DNA of 64,000 nt from JANRIC01 sp033765345 (GTDB taxonomy: Bacteria > Bacteroidota > Bacteroidia > Cytophagales > Microscillaceae), in assembly GCA_033765345.1 (NCBI GenBank), contig JANRIC010000133.1, forward strand, positions 1 through 64,000, given 5' to 3'. Position 1 is the first letter of the stretch. Each line of letters begins with the position of its first letter. Under the pieces are notes generated by a model. That model searched no databases. It was not told the DNA's origin and worked only from the letters and a program-made list of their open reading frames with translations. Of the stretch, positions 25,991 through 34,776 are shown one piece after another. The translations under genes and the position numbers were made by a program.

Positions 25991-27164
25991 TTAGTTAACC
26001 CACCTGATGGTTATAAATCCTTTACTCGTAGAAGTTTGAGTTGTACCTACTGTAGTGTACATAACCTGATACCAATTATCCGAATATTTCATTTTACAGG
26101 CCAATGTTCTACTAAAAGGCCCGCCATTTACAGTAATATATTTTTTACTTGCCCACCAATCATATTCAAATGTAACTATCCAAGCACCAGCAGCAATATT
26201 AATGTTATTCACAGGGATTGTAAAATTAACATTATTGAAGATTTTTCCTATATCGTTTTTATGAACCTTTGAAATATTATACCCTATCCCATTAGAAGAA
26301 TTTGCACCGTGCCCTCCACCAAAATAAAGTGGAATACTGACGATTCTATACTCAGACCTACGGCTTTTATCATAAGGAAAGTTAATTTGGTAGCCTGTTA
26401 CTAATGGATTGGTATTCGCCTTTTGCGGAGCATCGACAGGTACAGGTGTGAGGTCTTGATTTGAGGGGCTGATGACCACAATGGGTTGGGTGGTAGTCAT
26501 GGCGGTTTGTTCGCCTACGATGACTTCTTGGTAGGTTCCGTTTGTGTGATAGATTCTACCGGGGATGTAGTCGTCGTCATAGTCTGCCAGTTCGTCCAAG
26601 TCATCTAAACCTGTAATATTTTCAATATCAGTCCCCACAGAGATGACAGGTTCTTGATTAAAGTCGGCTATTTCAGCATTGGGAATGTAGGCATTCGGGC
26701 CGTAGTTTACTTTGCCGTATTTCATGCTTTTGTGGGTACTTTCAAGAAAGGAGTCACCGGATTTGCTCAGGTTGTTTTTTTGGTAGACCTTCTCGAGTCC
26801 TTTTTCCAAAGTGAGTGAGAAATGCCGATTTTTAGCTGCAAGGTCTACTAGGTTCATCTCTCCGTTTTGAGCTTTGATTTCTTCCAGCACCCATTTCATC
26901 AGTTTAGGGTTTTTGCTGATTTCTTCAAAGGCTTGTACCACCCCAAAAAGAGCTTCGTTGATTTTTTCATCTTGTGGGTCGTCTGGGTTTTTGATCAATT
27001 CGGCAATCGGTTGAGTAGCTTCTATAAATTCCTTAGAAGATACCGAAGGTGTTGTGGCTATGGGCGCAGGTACTGGTTCTTGTGTACAGCCCACAAAAAA
27101 GATGAATAAAAATAATTTTGAAAACTTGAAAACTTGAAAACTTGAAAAATAATAACTTTTTCAT
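25991..27164 (-). CDS. Predicted phase-variable lipoprotein, out of frame in this sequence
   Basis: The body, 25991-27094, encodes 367 residues beginning VGCTQEPVPAPIATTPS, a lipobox cysteine without a preceding signal peptide and with no ATG in frame. An ATG at 27162-27164 begins a perfect signal peptide (MKKLLFFKFS) but is shifted by one base relative to the body. Between them lie three copies of an 8-bp repeat (TTTTCAAG) and a partial fourth. One more copy, or two fewer, restores one frame and gives a continuous lipoprotein signal ending LFLFIFFVGC. In the sequenced state the ATG frame stops after 43 codons. The mature protein is acidic in the centre (DLDELADYDDDYIPG) and tyrosine/tryptophan-rich at the C-terminus. 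No family is recognised. Confidence 0.75.
27117..27148 (-). repeat. 8-bp tandem repeat in the lipoprotein signal-peptide region
   Basis: On the coding strand TTTTCAAG occurs three times perfectly, followed by TTTTCAAA. The repeat lies 16 bases after the ATG at 27164, inside the segment encoding the signal peptide. A unit of 8 is not a multiple of 3, so each slip changes the reading frame. Confidence 0.9.
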
Positions 27165-27465
27165 TGATTTTTTGAAATTTAATTGGTGAAAAATTAAGGA
27201 TTTTCAAGAAGGACTGGCCTAGGATTTTCCGACTTGAAAGATGCGGTAATTTCTGTTTATTTTATTGAATAAGCAATAGGGTTTGGAAAAATATTTTTCG
27301 CCAAAAAATTCTGTGGTTTGTCTGGTAAAAAAACATAAAAATTTAGTAAGTATTTGCCCTGCTTATGTTTGATTATGCAACACTTCCTCAAGAAAAACTT
27401 ATTGCTGATCTACCAAATACTCGGTTTTATTTTTAAATTTGCCAAAATATTCAATCGGCGGTATT
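27165..27465. other. Intergenic region between divergent lipoprotein and HhH genes
   Basis: About 300 AT-rich bases separate the minus-strand lipoprotein from the plus-strand helix-hairpin-helix gene and must hold both promoters. I see no RNA gene. A 23-codon frame at 27365 (MFDYATLPQEKLIADLP) loosely resembles the start of QueA but stops at once. Confidence 0.5.
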
Positions 27466-28404
27466 ATGAAGAAATTCACCTATCAAATCAGAAATTTTTT
27501 TGGATTTTCAGAACTCGAGACCAAGGGCTTTGTCTTTTTATTGATCTTAATGGCTATTTCCGTTTTTTTGCCTAGTGTATTTCAGCTTTTGTATCCATCT
27601 TCTGCGCCCCGTGCACACAATGCTGCACTTTTAGATAGTTTGTGGGTTGTCTTAGAGCAAGATACCGCTCGTACTTCTCGCTATGCGTATTCAAAGTTTA
27701 GCTCCGGCACAAAACCTACAAGAAAAATTTATCTGCAAGCTTTTGACCCCAACGAGGCTTCTCTTGAAACCTTGCTCGCACTAGGATTTTCTCAAAAAAC
27801 AGCAGCCCGCCTGATCAATTACCGAAATAAAGGTGGAAAATTCAGAAAAAAATCCGATCTTCAAAAAATATATGGTGTCTCGGAGCAACTCTATCAAAGC
27901 TTAGAGCCGTATATTAGTCTCCCAAGGAATACTCAAGAGACCAAAAGTATTTCCCAAAACAGGAAAAATTTTCAAAAAAAGGACTCTAACGAAAATAATT
28001 CGGCTAAGTTTCAAATTAATTTAAATATTGCTGATACCGCAACGTTTAAAAAAATACCAGGGATTGGAAACGTGCTTTCTTTGCGGATTGTCGGCTTCAG
28101 AGAAAAACTTGGGGGTTTTGTCAATCCTGAACAAATCAGGGAGGTTTATGGTTTGAAAAAAGAAATAGCGGATAAGCTGCTTGCAAACGCTGTTTTAGGA
28201 GATTATCCTATTCGGCAGATCAATATCAACCGGGCAGAATTGGCGGAATTAAAACAACATCCTTATCTCAGTGATGCAATTGCCCGTGCGATTGTTAATT
28301 ACCGCAAGCAACACGGTGACTTTACAAGCGTGGAAGAATTATTGAAGATTAAAATTATAAATTCTGAGATTTTACATAAAATTGCACCATATTTGTCTAT
28401 ATGA
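27466..28404 (+). CDS. Membrane-anchored helix-hairpin-helix (ComEA-like) protein
   Basis: The ATG at 27466 (MKKFTYQIRNFFGF) is preferred over an upstream TTG and gives 312 residues. A single membrane helix (GFVFLLILMAISVFLPSVFQLL) near residues 22-45 anchors a periplasmic or cytoplasmic region with three helix-hairpin-helix units: FDPNEASLETLLALGFSQKTAARLINYRNKGG, LNIADTATFKKIPGIGNVLSLRIVGFREKLGG and ININRAELAELKQHPYLSDAIARAIVNYRKQHG. HhH units of this type bind DNA non-specifically, as in the competence receptor ComEA. Such three-HhH proteins are common in Bacteroidota; a role in DNA uptake is possible but not shown. Confidence 0.9.
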   Translation: MKKFTYQIRNFFGFSELETKGFVFLLILMAISVFLPSVFQLLYPSSAPRAHNAALLDSLWVVLEQDTARTSRYAYSKFSSGTKPTRKIYLQAFDPNEASLETLLALGFSQKTAARLINYRNKGGKFRKKSDLQKIYGVSEQLYQSLEPYISLPRNTQETKSISQNRKNFQKKDSNENNSAKFQINLNIADTATFKKIPGIGNVLSLRIVGFREKLGGFVNPEQIREVYGLKKEIADKLLANAVLGDYPIRQININRAELAELKQHPYLSDAIARAIVNYRKQHGDFTSVEELLKIKIINSEILHKIAPYLSI

Positions 28405-28514
28405 ATAACAAACTAATTTTACAATAAAAAATCAGGGGAAGAAAAGATAAGCAGTCAAAACCAAAATGCATAATAATCCAGTTCCTGATATCCAAACCAT
28501 AAAGGTCATCCGTT

Positions 28515-29075
28515 ATGAGCAGTGAGAAAAGCGAGAAACTAACTCTTTTCAATTATTTCAACGATATGAATAATCAGGAGATCATCCTGACATTCAAAGG
28601 TACTATCTCACAGGAAATACTGGCAGATGTTGGCATCAGTCTTCGTAGCAAGATCGATTCATACAACGTGAGTAAAAAAACTTTTGCTATTTTTGTGGAG
28701 TTAGCCCAGAATATTTATCATCACTCCGCCGAAAAAGAATTTTCTACCAGTAAAGGACGAACTGCGGGTGTGGGAGTTATTCTAATCCAAGATCATACGG
28801 ATTTTTTGGTACTTTCCTCAGGGAATTTGATTGAAAACTATAAAATCGAAGGACTCATTGAACGCTGCGATTATATCAATACACTCACTGAGGACGAACT
28901 CAAAGATTATTATATGAAGCAAAGAAAGCGACCTACTGGAGGGATTGGCGCAAATATTGGGCTCATTGATATGGCTCGTCGTTCAGGGCAACCCCTGGAA
29001 TATCAAATCGTAGAGATTGATGAAGAGTATTCATTCTTTGCTTTATCTATCAAAGTAAGCAAAATCGAGGGTTAA
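28515..29075 (+). CDS. siaB: SiaB-family protein kinase (DUF6272)
   Basis: The 186-residue cytoplasmic protein resembles SiaB, an atypical GHKL-type kinase in a partner-switching system. The N-box-like segment FAIFVELAQNIYHHS (around residue 60) and the G-box-like GGIGANIGLIDMARRSG (around 145-160) are visible. SiaB phosphorylates SiaC in Pseudomonas, controlling a diguanylate cyclase. Here the next gene, 29 bases downstream, is the SiaC-like partner, which supports the call. No SiaA phosphatase or SiaD cyclase is adjacent, so the downstream target must be elsewhere or different. Confidence 0.85.
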   Translation: MSSEKSEKLTLFNYFNDMNNQEIILTFKGTISQEILADVGISLRSKIDSYNVSKKTFAIFVELAQNIYHHSAEKEFSTSKGRTAGVGVILIQDHTDFLVLSSGNLIENYKIEGLIERCDYINTLTEDELKDYYMKQRKRPTGGIGANIGLIDMARRSGQPLEYQIVEIDEEYSFFALSIKVSKIEG

Positions 29076-29104
29076 TTAAAAACTTAATAAATAAAATAGT
29101 CCAT

Positions 29105-29482
29105 ATGGAAAATTTTTATATTGAGGGCTCGGATTACATTCCTGAAGTTGATTTTAACGCTGAAACCGGGATTTTGAACATCTCCGGGGAATCCTATCAC
29201 GAATATACGCTCGAGTTTTTTGAGCCGATTTTTGATTGGCTTAAAAGATATACAGCCGAAGGAGGAAAAAAAATTGAACTTAATTTCAGAATGAGTTATT
29301 TCAATACCAGCTCTTCAAGACGGTTTCTCGAAATCATGAACTTATTGGAAGATTACCACTTCAATAAAAATGGTCACGTGGTAGTCAATTGGCATTATGA
29401 AAAAACTGACCTTGACATGTTGGAAAGCGGCGAAGAATACGCAGAAGATGTCAAATTAGAGTTTAATCTGATTCCTTATTAA
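29105..29482 (+). CDS. siaC: SiaC-family regulatory phosphoprotein (DUF1987)
   Basis: A 125-residue DUF1987 protein, an anti-anti-sigma-like (STAS-related) fold partner. The MSYFNTSSSRRFL motif contains Thr68, the same residue number as the phosphorylated threonine known in Pseudomonas SiaC, with flanking serines. The N-terminus (YIPEVDFNAETGILNISGESYHE) matches the family. Its unphosphorylated form is expected to bind and control an output protein; the kinase gene lies directly upstream. It is convergent with prs, with about 70 bases between. Confidence 0.88.
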   Translation: MENFYIEGSDYIPEVDFNAETGILNISGESYHEYTLEFFEPIFDWLKRYTAEGGKKIELNFRMSYFNTSSSRRFLEIMNLLEDYHFNKNGHVVVNWHYEKTDLDMLESGEEYAEDVKLEFNLIPY

Positions 29483-29553
29483 TTTGAATTGCCGATCGGT
29501 TTGATTGTCATTAGATGTTTTCTAAACTATTGACAATCAGATCAATGGCTACT

Positions 29554-30468
29554 TTAATACAATTCCTTAATTTTTTGGACAATAAGCCTATCTATGGATT
29601 TGATCTGCAAAAACTGATCTTCTATCTGAATGGCATTGAGGTGGGTATCGGTACTGACTACTTTCTCAATGATTTTGCTGTCTTTGATTCGGCTGAGTGC
29701 CTGATTATTGAATAATCCATGGGTAGTAATGGCAAAAACCTTACTAGCTCCGGCGTTTTTATAGGATAAAGCTGCCTGAATCAAAGAACCTCCGGTTCGG
29801 ATCATATCATCATAAATAATCACGTTTTTGTCGGCTACATCGGCATTGATCCCCGTGATTTCGGTATTTTCTCCGCTAAGTCGCCTTTTAAACACAAAAG
29901 CCGCCGTCACGCCCAGGTCGTTAGCCAGGGATTCTACCCATTTGGCTCTTCCGGCATCTGTGCAGGCCATCATATAATTATCGCCACCCAGTTCGCGGGC
30001 TGCCTCCATGATCAAATCTTTGCAATAAAGGTGTATCGTGCGGATATTTCCCTCAAAATAGTGCGGAATGCCCTCAGTATGCAAGTCAAACAGCAAAACG
30101 TGGTTGCCGCCTCCTGTGCGTGGAATCGAGGACAAAAGCCGGGCGCGTGTTTTGGCGGTGACTACTTCGCCGGGTTTTACGGCGCGCTCCATCGTGGAGT
30201 AGCCAAAATAAGGAATCACAAGGATTAGTTTATGTGCGCCGTACTTCTCGATAGCACAAGCCAAGTCGTATAGTTCCAGCGTATCCTGGTCAGAGATCGT
30301 GCCGCCGATCAGCACCACATCCCTCCCATCCACAGAGCTGAGAATCCGCTGGTAGCGTTCGCCATCCGGGAATATTTTTACTTCTATCTTTCCTTCTTCA
30401 AAATCTCCGAGACGGAGTACTTTTTCTTTGAGGTATTGGTAGTTTTGGGTGCTGAAGATGATTTGCAT
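29554..30468 (-). CDS. prs: Ribose-phosphate pyrophosphokinase
   Basis: A 304-residue enzyme that makes PRPP from ribose-5-phosphate and ATP for nucleotide, His and Trp synthesis. The ATP-binding FPDGERY, the flexible-loop YFGYSTMERAVKPGEVVTAK and the PRPP-binding loop VIIYDDMIRTGGSL are visible. The usual DLHxxQIQGFF segment is DLHTEGIPHYFEG here, as in the divergent branch of shorter PRPP synthetases, so substrate or allosteric behaviour may differ from the classical enzyme. Two tRNA genes lie upstream on the same strand, about 165 bases from the start. Confidence 0.9.
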   Translation of the reverse strand: MQIIFSTQNYQYLKEKVLRLGDFEEGKIEVKIFPDGERYQRILSSVDGRDVVLIGGTISDQDTLELYDLACAIEKYGAHKLILVIPYFGYSTMERAVKPGEVVTAKTRARLLSSIPRTGGGNHVLLFDLHTEGIPHYFEGNIRTIHLYCKDLIMEAARELGGDNYMMACTDAGRAKWVESLANDLGVTAAFVFKRRLSGENTEITGINADVADKNVIIYDDMIRTGGSLIQAALSYKNAGASKVFAITTHGLFNNQALSRIKDSKIIEKVVSTDTHLNAIQIEDQFLQIKSIDRLIVQKIKELY

Positions 30469-30633
30469 GGGTATGAGTCATTTAATGATCTGCAATTTTC
30501 ATTTAAAATAATGAAAAAATCAAATTAGAGAATAAAAGAAGAAAATTTTGAAGTTAAATTAAGATATTTATGCCAAAGGTTTGTAGGAGGGCATAATAAG
30601 TTTTTTGGGATCTAAATTTTCAAATAAAAAAAG

Positions 30634-30716
30634 TACCAGGAGTGGGACTTGAACCCACACGACCTAATGGTCACAAGATTTTAAGTCTTGCGTGTCTACC
30701 ATTCCACCATCCCGGC
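30634..30716 (-). tRNA. tRNA-Leu (anticodon UAA)
   Basis: The minus strand folds as an 83-nt class II tRNA: acceptor GCCGGGA with TCCTGGT (two G-U pairs), anticodon stem CAAGA/TCTTG with loop CTTAAAA (anticodon TAA), a variable arm GACCATTAGGTC, T-arm with GGTTCAAGTCC, and discriminator A. CCA is not encoded. It lies about 40 bases from a tRNA-Gly on the same strand. Confidence 0.95.
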
Positions 30717-30756
30717 AAGCTCTTTAGGTGAGTCTAGTCCTATATCGAAAAAAGAG

Positions 30757-30829
30757 AGCGAAAGACGGGGTTCGAACCCGCGACCTCGACCTTGGCAAGG
30801 TCGCGCTCTACCAGCTGAGCTACTTTCGC
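30757..30829 (-). tRNA. tRNA-Gly (anticodon GCC)
   Basis: The minus strand gives a 73-nt tRNA: acceptor GCGAAAG/CTTTCGC, D-arm AGCTCAGCTGGTAGAGC, anticodon stem CGACC/GGTCG with loop TTGCCAA (anticodon GCC), T-arm GGGTTCGAACCC, and discriminator U. CCA is not encoded. It is probably co-transcribed with the tRNA-Leu gene. Confidence 0.97.
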
Positions 30830-30901
30830 TTTAATTCCCTTTAATTTGGGACTACAAAATTAGGTACAATTTCAAAAAAAACAAATTTTATCCGAAAATT
30901 T

Positions 30902-32509
30902 TTATTGTTCCTTTTTAGCTTGGACTTTATCTTCCTCATTATGAGGGTAATAGCGCATTTTACTGGTATGAAACACCAATTTTCCACCCTGATCATCTAC
31001 GGTTACTTTGGTTTTGAGGCGTTGCTCTCCATACATGAGGTATACGTCATCGTACCAATGAATCAGTTTGAACCAATCATTGTCACTTACTTCATAATCT
31101 TTAAAGATGTCATCTACTTCTTGCATGGTTTCTGCTTTCACTTCTTGGTATCGGTGAATCAGTTTGGAATATATTTCCTCTTCTTTTTGATAGGCCAGTA
31201 CGATGCTATCCCCCATGCTACCTACCTGTACGACTTCCTCGAGGCTGTTTTTTTCCACCCGATCAATTTTCAGTACATTGTCCCATTTCAGTCGTCCTTC
31301 CTGATCAAAGGCACAGATGATGGCATAATTGTATTGATTTAAAATGGTACTTACCATAGGGCTTGCAAACTGCCCTCTGTAATAATTATAGTTGTAATAA
31401 TTAAAGTTATTGTTATAATAAAAAGGATGGCCTGCGATTGTATTTCTATTCACGGTTTGTTGGTAAGAGGTATAATAACCTTCTATGACTAGGATATTTT
31501 CATCTTTTGCAGTAAAGAAGTTATTATGAATCAAAAATTTTCGGTTGAGCATAAAATCGCGTCCTTTACTTTCGATTCTTTCAATTTTTTCACGTATTCG
31601 TTCTGCCTTTTTTTCATTGTGATAATTAAAAAAGTTGCTCAGTTCGACAAATTTTTTGTAGCGGATGTCTCTCATTTCACTGCCATCAAAATCAGCGATA
31701 AAAAGCCCCTGTGGATTTTTGGTACATTTGAGGCTATAAGTCCCGACTAGCACTTTCTTGCGATTGTCTATAGGCAATAGGCGAGATTCCAGCGGAGTGC
31801 GTTGCCCTCTTTCCTTTACATCTATCCGAGGGAGTGTACCGATCAGATTAGAGTAGGGCTTAACAATGAGATTACAGTTTTTATCCAGATTATTCTTTAG
31901 GGTAAAATAAATCTGTTTGTTTGCTATATCCGGCTGTACGTGTACTACCTTTTCATCATCTTCATAAAAAGAAGGTATTACCTTAGGAGTTTCATCAATA
32001 TAGCTGTAGGCTACTACTACCGGTTTTGAACCGAAAGTACCCAACAGATACACCTGATCACTCACCGCACGAAATTCTTCCACTTCCATTTTGAGGGGTA
32101 GCTTAAATGTTTTGATTTTTTCTTCCCCAGAGAAAATATTTACCCGAAAAACGGATACTTCTTTATTCATTTCATCTTGTGTGAAGAAAAACAAATATTG
32201 ATACTCATCAAAATAGCTTACTTTTTGTTTGGAAAAAATAAATGGAAGCAGGTATCTATTCGTTCTGATCAGATTAAAAGTAGTATCCAAATACGTAAAC
32301 ATAAATTCTTTTTCTGAGGCATACTTCCAGGGTTGCACCACCGAAATAAGCAAAAGCCCTTTTTGCTTGAGTGAAACCACCTCATGTTCAGCAGGCTCGG
32401 CTCTATCTATGGGAACCACATTTCTCTTTTCAATACTAAACTGACCAAAAACATAATATCCGGGTGAAAACACGCATCCCAGGAATATTATCCATAAATA
32501 TTGTCTCAA
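30902..32509 (-). CDS. Large secreted protein of unknown function
   Basis: A 535-residue protein with a signal peptide (MRQYLWIIFLGCVFSPGYYVFGQ, cleavage near residue 23). The mature protein alternates short strands with turns (KQKGLLLISVVQPW, FEYLFFFTQDEM, GTFGSKPVVVAYSYIDE), the look of a beta-propeller-like or WD-like repeat, although no repeat motif is clear. A low-complexity Asn/Tyr segment (YYNNNFNYYNYNYYRG) lies near residues 370-385. Several basic-charged coiled stretches (KKAERIREKIERIESKG) precede it. There is no T9SS C-terminal signal that I can see. Periplasmic or outer-membrane location is likely. No function is assigned. Confidence 0.75.
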   Translation of the reverse strand: MRQYLWIIFLGCVFSPGYYVFGQFSIEKRNVVPIDRAEPAEHEVVSLKQKGLLLISVVQPWKYASEKEFMFTYLDTTFNLIRTNRYLLPFIFSKQKVSYFDEYQYLFFFTQDEMNKEVSVFRVNIFSGEEKIKTFKLPLKMEVEEFRAVSDQVYLLGTFGSKPVVVAYSYIDETPKVIPSFYEDDEKVVHVQPDIANKQIYFTLKNNLDKNCNLIVKPYSNLIGTLPRIDVKERGQRTPLESRLLPIDNRKKVLVGTYSLKCTKNPQGLFIADFDGSEMRDIRYKKFVELSNFFNYHNEKKAERIREKIERIESKGRDFMLNRKFLIHNNFFTAKDENILVIEGYYTSYQQTVNRNTIAGHPFYYNNNFNYYNYNYYRGQFASPMVSTILNQYNYAIICAFDQEGRLKWDNVLKIDRVEKNSLEEVVQVGSMGDSIVLAYQKEEEIYSKLIHRYQEVKAETMQEVDDIFKDYEVSDNDWFKLIHWYDDVYLMYGEQRLKTKVTVDDQGGKLVFHTSKMRYYPHNEEDKVQAKKEQ

Positions 32510-32591
32510 TGTCTTAATATGTTTTAAATTTGTAATTAATGCATCCTTAGGTAGGAAATTAGTAATAGAAATTCAAAAAAACAAATTTTTG

Positions 32592-33029
32592 ATGCTGAAG
32601 GTACAATTAATTTCAGAAGCAATAGATCTCCAGAAAGCCTTTGAAATCCGAAAAGAAGTCTTTGTAAAAGAACAAAACGTAAGCCCCGAGGAGGAATACG
32701 ATCAGTTTGAGGATATTTCAAGGCATTTTTTAGCTTTATATGGTGAAGATCAGATTCCTTGCGGCACGGCACGCTGGCGTTTTACGGATAAAGGCATCAA
32801 GCTGGAAAGGTTTGCTATTCTCTTATCTTTTCGGGGTTTGGGTTTGGGGGCTGCTTTGGTACAGGCTTGCCTGGATGACATTGCCCAATTTCCCGAATCG
32901 GTAGGCAAAAAAATTTACATGCATGCACAGGTACATGCGGTGGGTTTTTATGAGAAATTAGGTTTTCAGATGGAAGGAGAAGAGTTTGAGGAAGCGGGTA
33001 TTCGTCATTTTACAATGTTTAAGTTTTAA
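32592..33029 (+). CDS. GNAT-family N-acetyltransferase
   Basis: The ATG at 32592 (MLKVQLISEA) gives 145 residues, a single GNAT domain. It has the N-terminal QKAFEIRKEVFVKEQNVSPEEEYDQFED, then the ALYGEDQIPCGTARWRF strands, the acetyl-CoA loop LSFRGLGLGAALVQACLDDI (motif R/Q-x-x-G-x-G/A), and the C-terminal HAQVHAVGFYEKLGFQMEGEEFEEAGIRHFTM. This is the ElaA/YjcF-like branch, whose substrates are not well known. The GH3 gene begins three bases after the stop, so the two are an operon. Confidence 0.92.
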   Translation: MLKVQLISEAIDLQKAFEIRKEVFVKEQNVSPEEEYDQFEDISRHFLALYGEDQIPCGTARWRFTDKGIKLERFAILLSFRGLGLGAALVQACLDDIAQFPESVGKKIYMHAQVHAVGFYEKLGFQMEGEEFEEAGIRHFTMFKF

Positions 33030-33032
33030 TTC

Positions 33033-34547
33033 ATGGGAATAAGATCGGTTTTGAGCAAACCTTTTGCGGCTTATGTGGCTCGCAAAGATCAGCAATGGAA
33101 AAGTAATCCTTATGAAAGTCAATACAATATGTTGACCTATCTTGTTCGGGAAGCCCGGAATACGACTTTTGGTCGGGATCACGGTCTCGAGGACATTCGT
33201 AACTATGAGGATTTCAAAAAAAGGATACCTATTCGGGATTATGAGGATATTCAGCCTTATATCCAAAAGATCAAAGACGGTCAAAAAGATGTACTTTGGA
33301 AAGGCTTTCCGGCTTATTTTGCCAAAACATCGGGTACTACTTCAGGTACCAAATACATTCCAATCACTCGCGAGTCTATCCCCAATCATATTCTCTCTGC
33401 CCGTAATGCCTTGCTCAGTTATATCCACGAAACCGGAAAATCGGCTTTCCTGGATAAAAGCCTGATTTTCCTCTCTGGAAGTCCGATTCTTAGCCGTACT
33501 GGCCCGGCAAACATTCTTACGGGAAGACTTTCGGGTATTGTAAACCACCACGTGCCTGCTTATCTACGCAGCAATCAAAAGCCGAGCTATACGACCAATT
33601 GTATAGAAGACTGGGAGGAAAAACTTGAGAAAGTTATTGATGAAACGATTCAGGCTCCGATGTCATTGATTTCGGGTATTCCACCCTGGGTACAAATGTA
33701 TTTTGATCGGATTATTGCCCGTACTGGCAAGCCGATTAAGGACGTTTTTCCGCACTTTTCGCTATTTGTGTATGGTGGGGTTAATTTTGAGCCTTATCGC
33801 AAGAAACTCTATGACTCGATCGGTCGTCAGATTGATTCCATAGAAACTTACCCGGCTTCTGAGGGTTTTATTGCCTATCAGGATTCTCAAACAGAAGAAG
33901 GGCTTTTGATTTTATTAAATAGCGGGATTTTTTTTGAGTTTATCCCCGCCGAAGAATATTTTACAGAAAACCCAAGAAGATTGCAAATTGGTGAGATCGA
34001 GCTCCATCAAAATTATGCTTTGATCATCAATTCCAATGCGGGGCTTTGGGGCTACTCCATTGGCGATACGGTCAAGTTTGTTTCTAAAAATCCATACCGT
34101 TTGCTGGTCACTGGGAGAATCAAACATTTTATTTCGGCTTTTGGAGAGCACGTCATTGGGGAGGAGGTTGAAAAAGCCTTGCAACAAACCCTGGTATCTT
34201 TTCCTGAAGCATCGATCACCGAATTTTCGGTAGCACCACAGGTTACGCCTGCTGAGGGTCTCCCCCACCACGAATGGCTGATCGCTTTTGAGAGATTGCC
34301 TTTGGATATGCAAAAATTTGCCCTTGACCTAGATGAAAAACTTTGCAAGCTCAACAGTTATTATGATGACCTGATCCGAGGCAACATCCTTCGTACTTTA
34401 AAAATCACGCCTTTAAAAGCCGATGCTTTTCAGAGCTACATGAAATCTATTGGCAAGTTGGGCGGTCAAAATAAAGTACCTCGCCTGGCTAATGATCGTA
34501 GAGTTGCCGAAGCGATTCAAGCGGATTGGAAAATAGATATAAAGTGA
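33033..34547 (+). CDS. GH3-family acyl-acid amido synthetase-like protein
   Basis: A 504-residue protein of the GH3 (auxin-responsive) family, which adenylates a carboxylic acid and transfers it to an amine, in plants an amino acid. The adenylate motif FAKTSGTTSGTKYIPIT is present around residues 95-110, followed by FLSGSPIL, TYPASEGFIAYQD and the YSIGDTVKF and GRIKHFISAFGEHVIGEEVE segments expected for ANL-type enzymes. Bacterial substrates are unknown. It follows the GNAT gene with only three bases between, so the pair may act on one small-molecule pathway; this is inference. Confidence 0.9.
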   Translation: MGIRSVLSKPFAAYVARKDQQWKSNPYESQYNMLTYLVREARNTTFGRDHGLEDIRNYEDFKKRIPIRDYEDIQPYIQKIKDGQKDVLWKGFPAYFAKTSGTTSGTKYIPITRESIPNHILSARNALLSYIHETGKSAFLDKSLIFLSGSPILSRTGPANILTGRLSGIVNHHVPAYLRSNQKPSYTTNCIEDWEEKLEKVIDETIQAPMSLISGIPPWVQMYFDRIIARTGKPIKDVFPHFSLFVYGGVNFEPYRKKLYDSIGRQIDSIETYPASEGFIAYQDSQTEEGLLILLNSGIFFEFIPAEEYFTENPRRLQIGEIELHQNYALIINSNAGLWGYSIGDTVKFVSKNPYRLLVTGRIKHFISAFGEHVIGEEVEKALQQTLVSFPEASITEFSVAPQVTPAEGLPHHEWLIAFERLPLDMQKFALDLDEKLCKLNSYYDDLIRGNILRTLKITPLKADAFQSYMKSIGKLGGQNKVPRLANDRRVAEAIQADWKIDIK

Positions 34548-34596
34548 TGATTTTGTTTAAATAAGGTTTATTTTTAGTAATTAAAAAGATAAACTT

Positions 34597-34776
34597 ATGA
34601 AAAAAACGGAAATATTAGATACCATTCAACAAATGCCTGATGAAATTTCAGTGGATGAATTAATTGAACGTCTTATCGTGCTTCAGAAAATTGAGGAAGG
34701 TCAAAGACAATCCCAAGAAGGTAAATTTTATACTGAAGAAGAAGCCAAACTAAAATTAAATAAATGGCTAAAGTAA
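34597..34776 (+). CDS. Antitoxin-like small protein (partner of a decayed ParE)
   Basis: A 59-residue acidic, helical protein starting MKKTEILDTIQQMPDEISVDELIERL and ending EEEAKLKLNKWLK. The pattern 'xxxEEAKxKLxKWL' is typical of antitoxins paired with ParE/RelE toxins in Bacteroidota. The toxin frame begins inside its last codons (ATG at 34764), the usual overlap. The gene is intact, while the toxin is broken. It could have been kept to neutralise related toxins elsewhere. Confidence 0.8.
   Translation: MKKTEILDTIQQMPDEISVDELIERLIVLQKIEEGQRQSQEGKFYTEEEAKLKLNKWLK

Noticed and set aside
27365..27436. Short frame MFDYATLPQEKLIADLP resembling the start of QueA
   Set aside because: Only 23 codons before a stop, no continuing QueA sequence in any frame, and the match is loose.
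30634..30829. tRNA pair as a site of integration
   Set aside because: No integrase, direct repeat of the tRNA 3' end or foreign-looking gene was seen next to it.
31370..31420. Asn/Tyr-rich segment in the large secreted protein as a repeat or prion-like domain
   Set aside because: Low-complexity only over about 16 residues; too short to claim a function.
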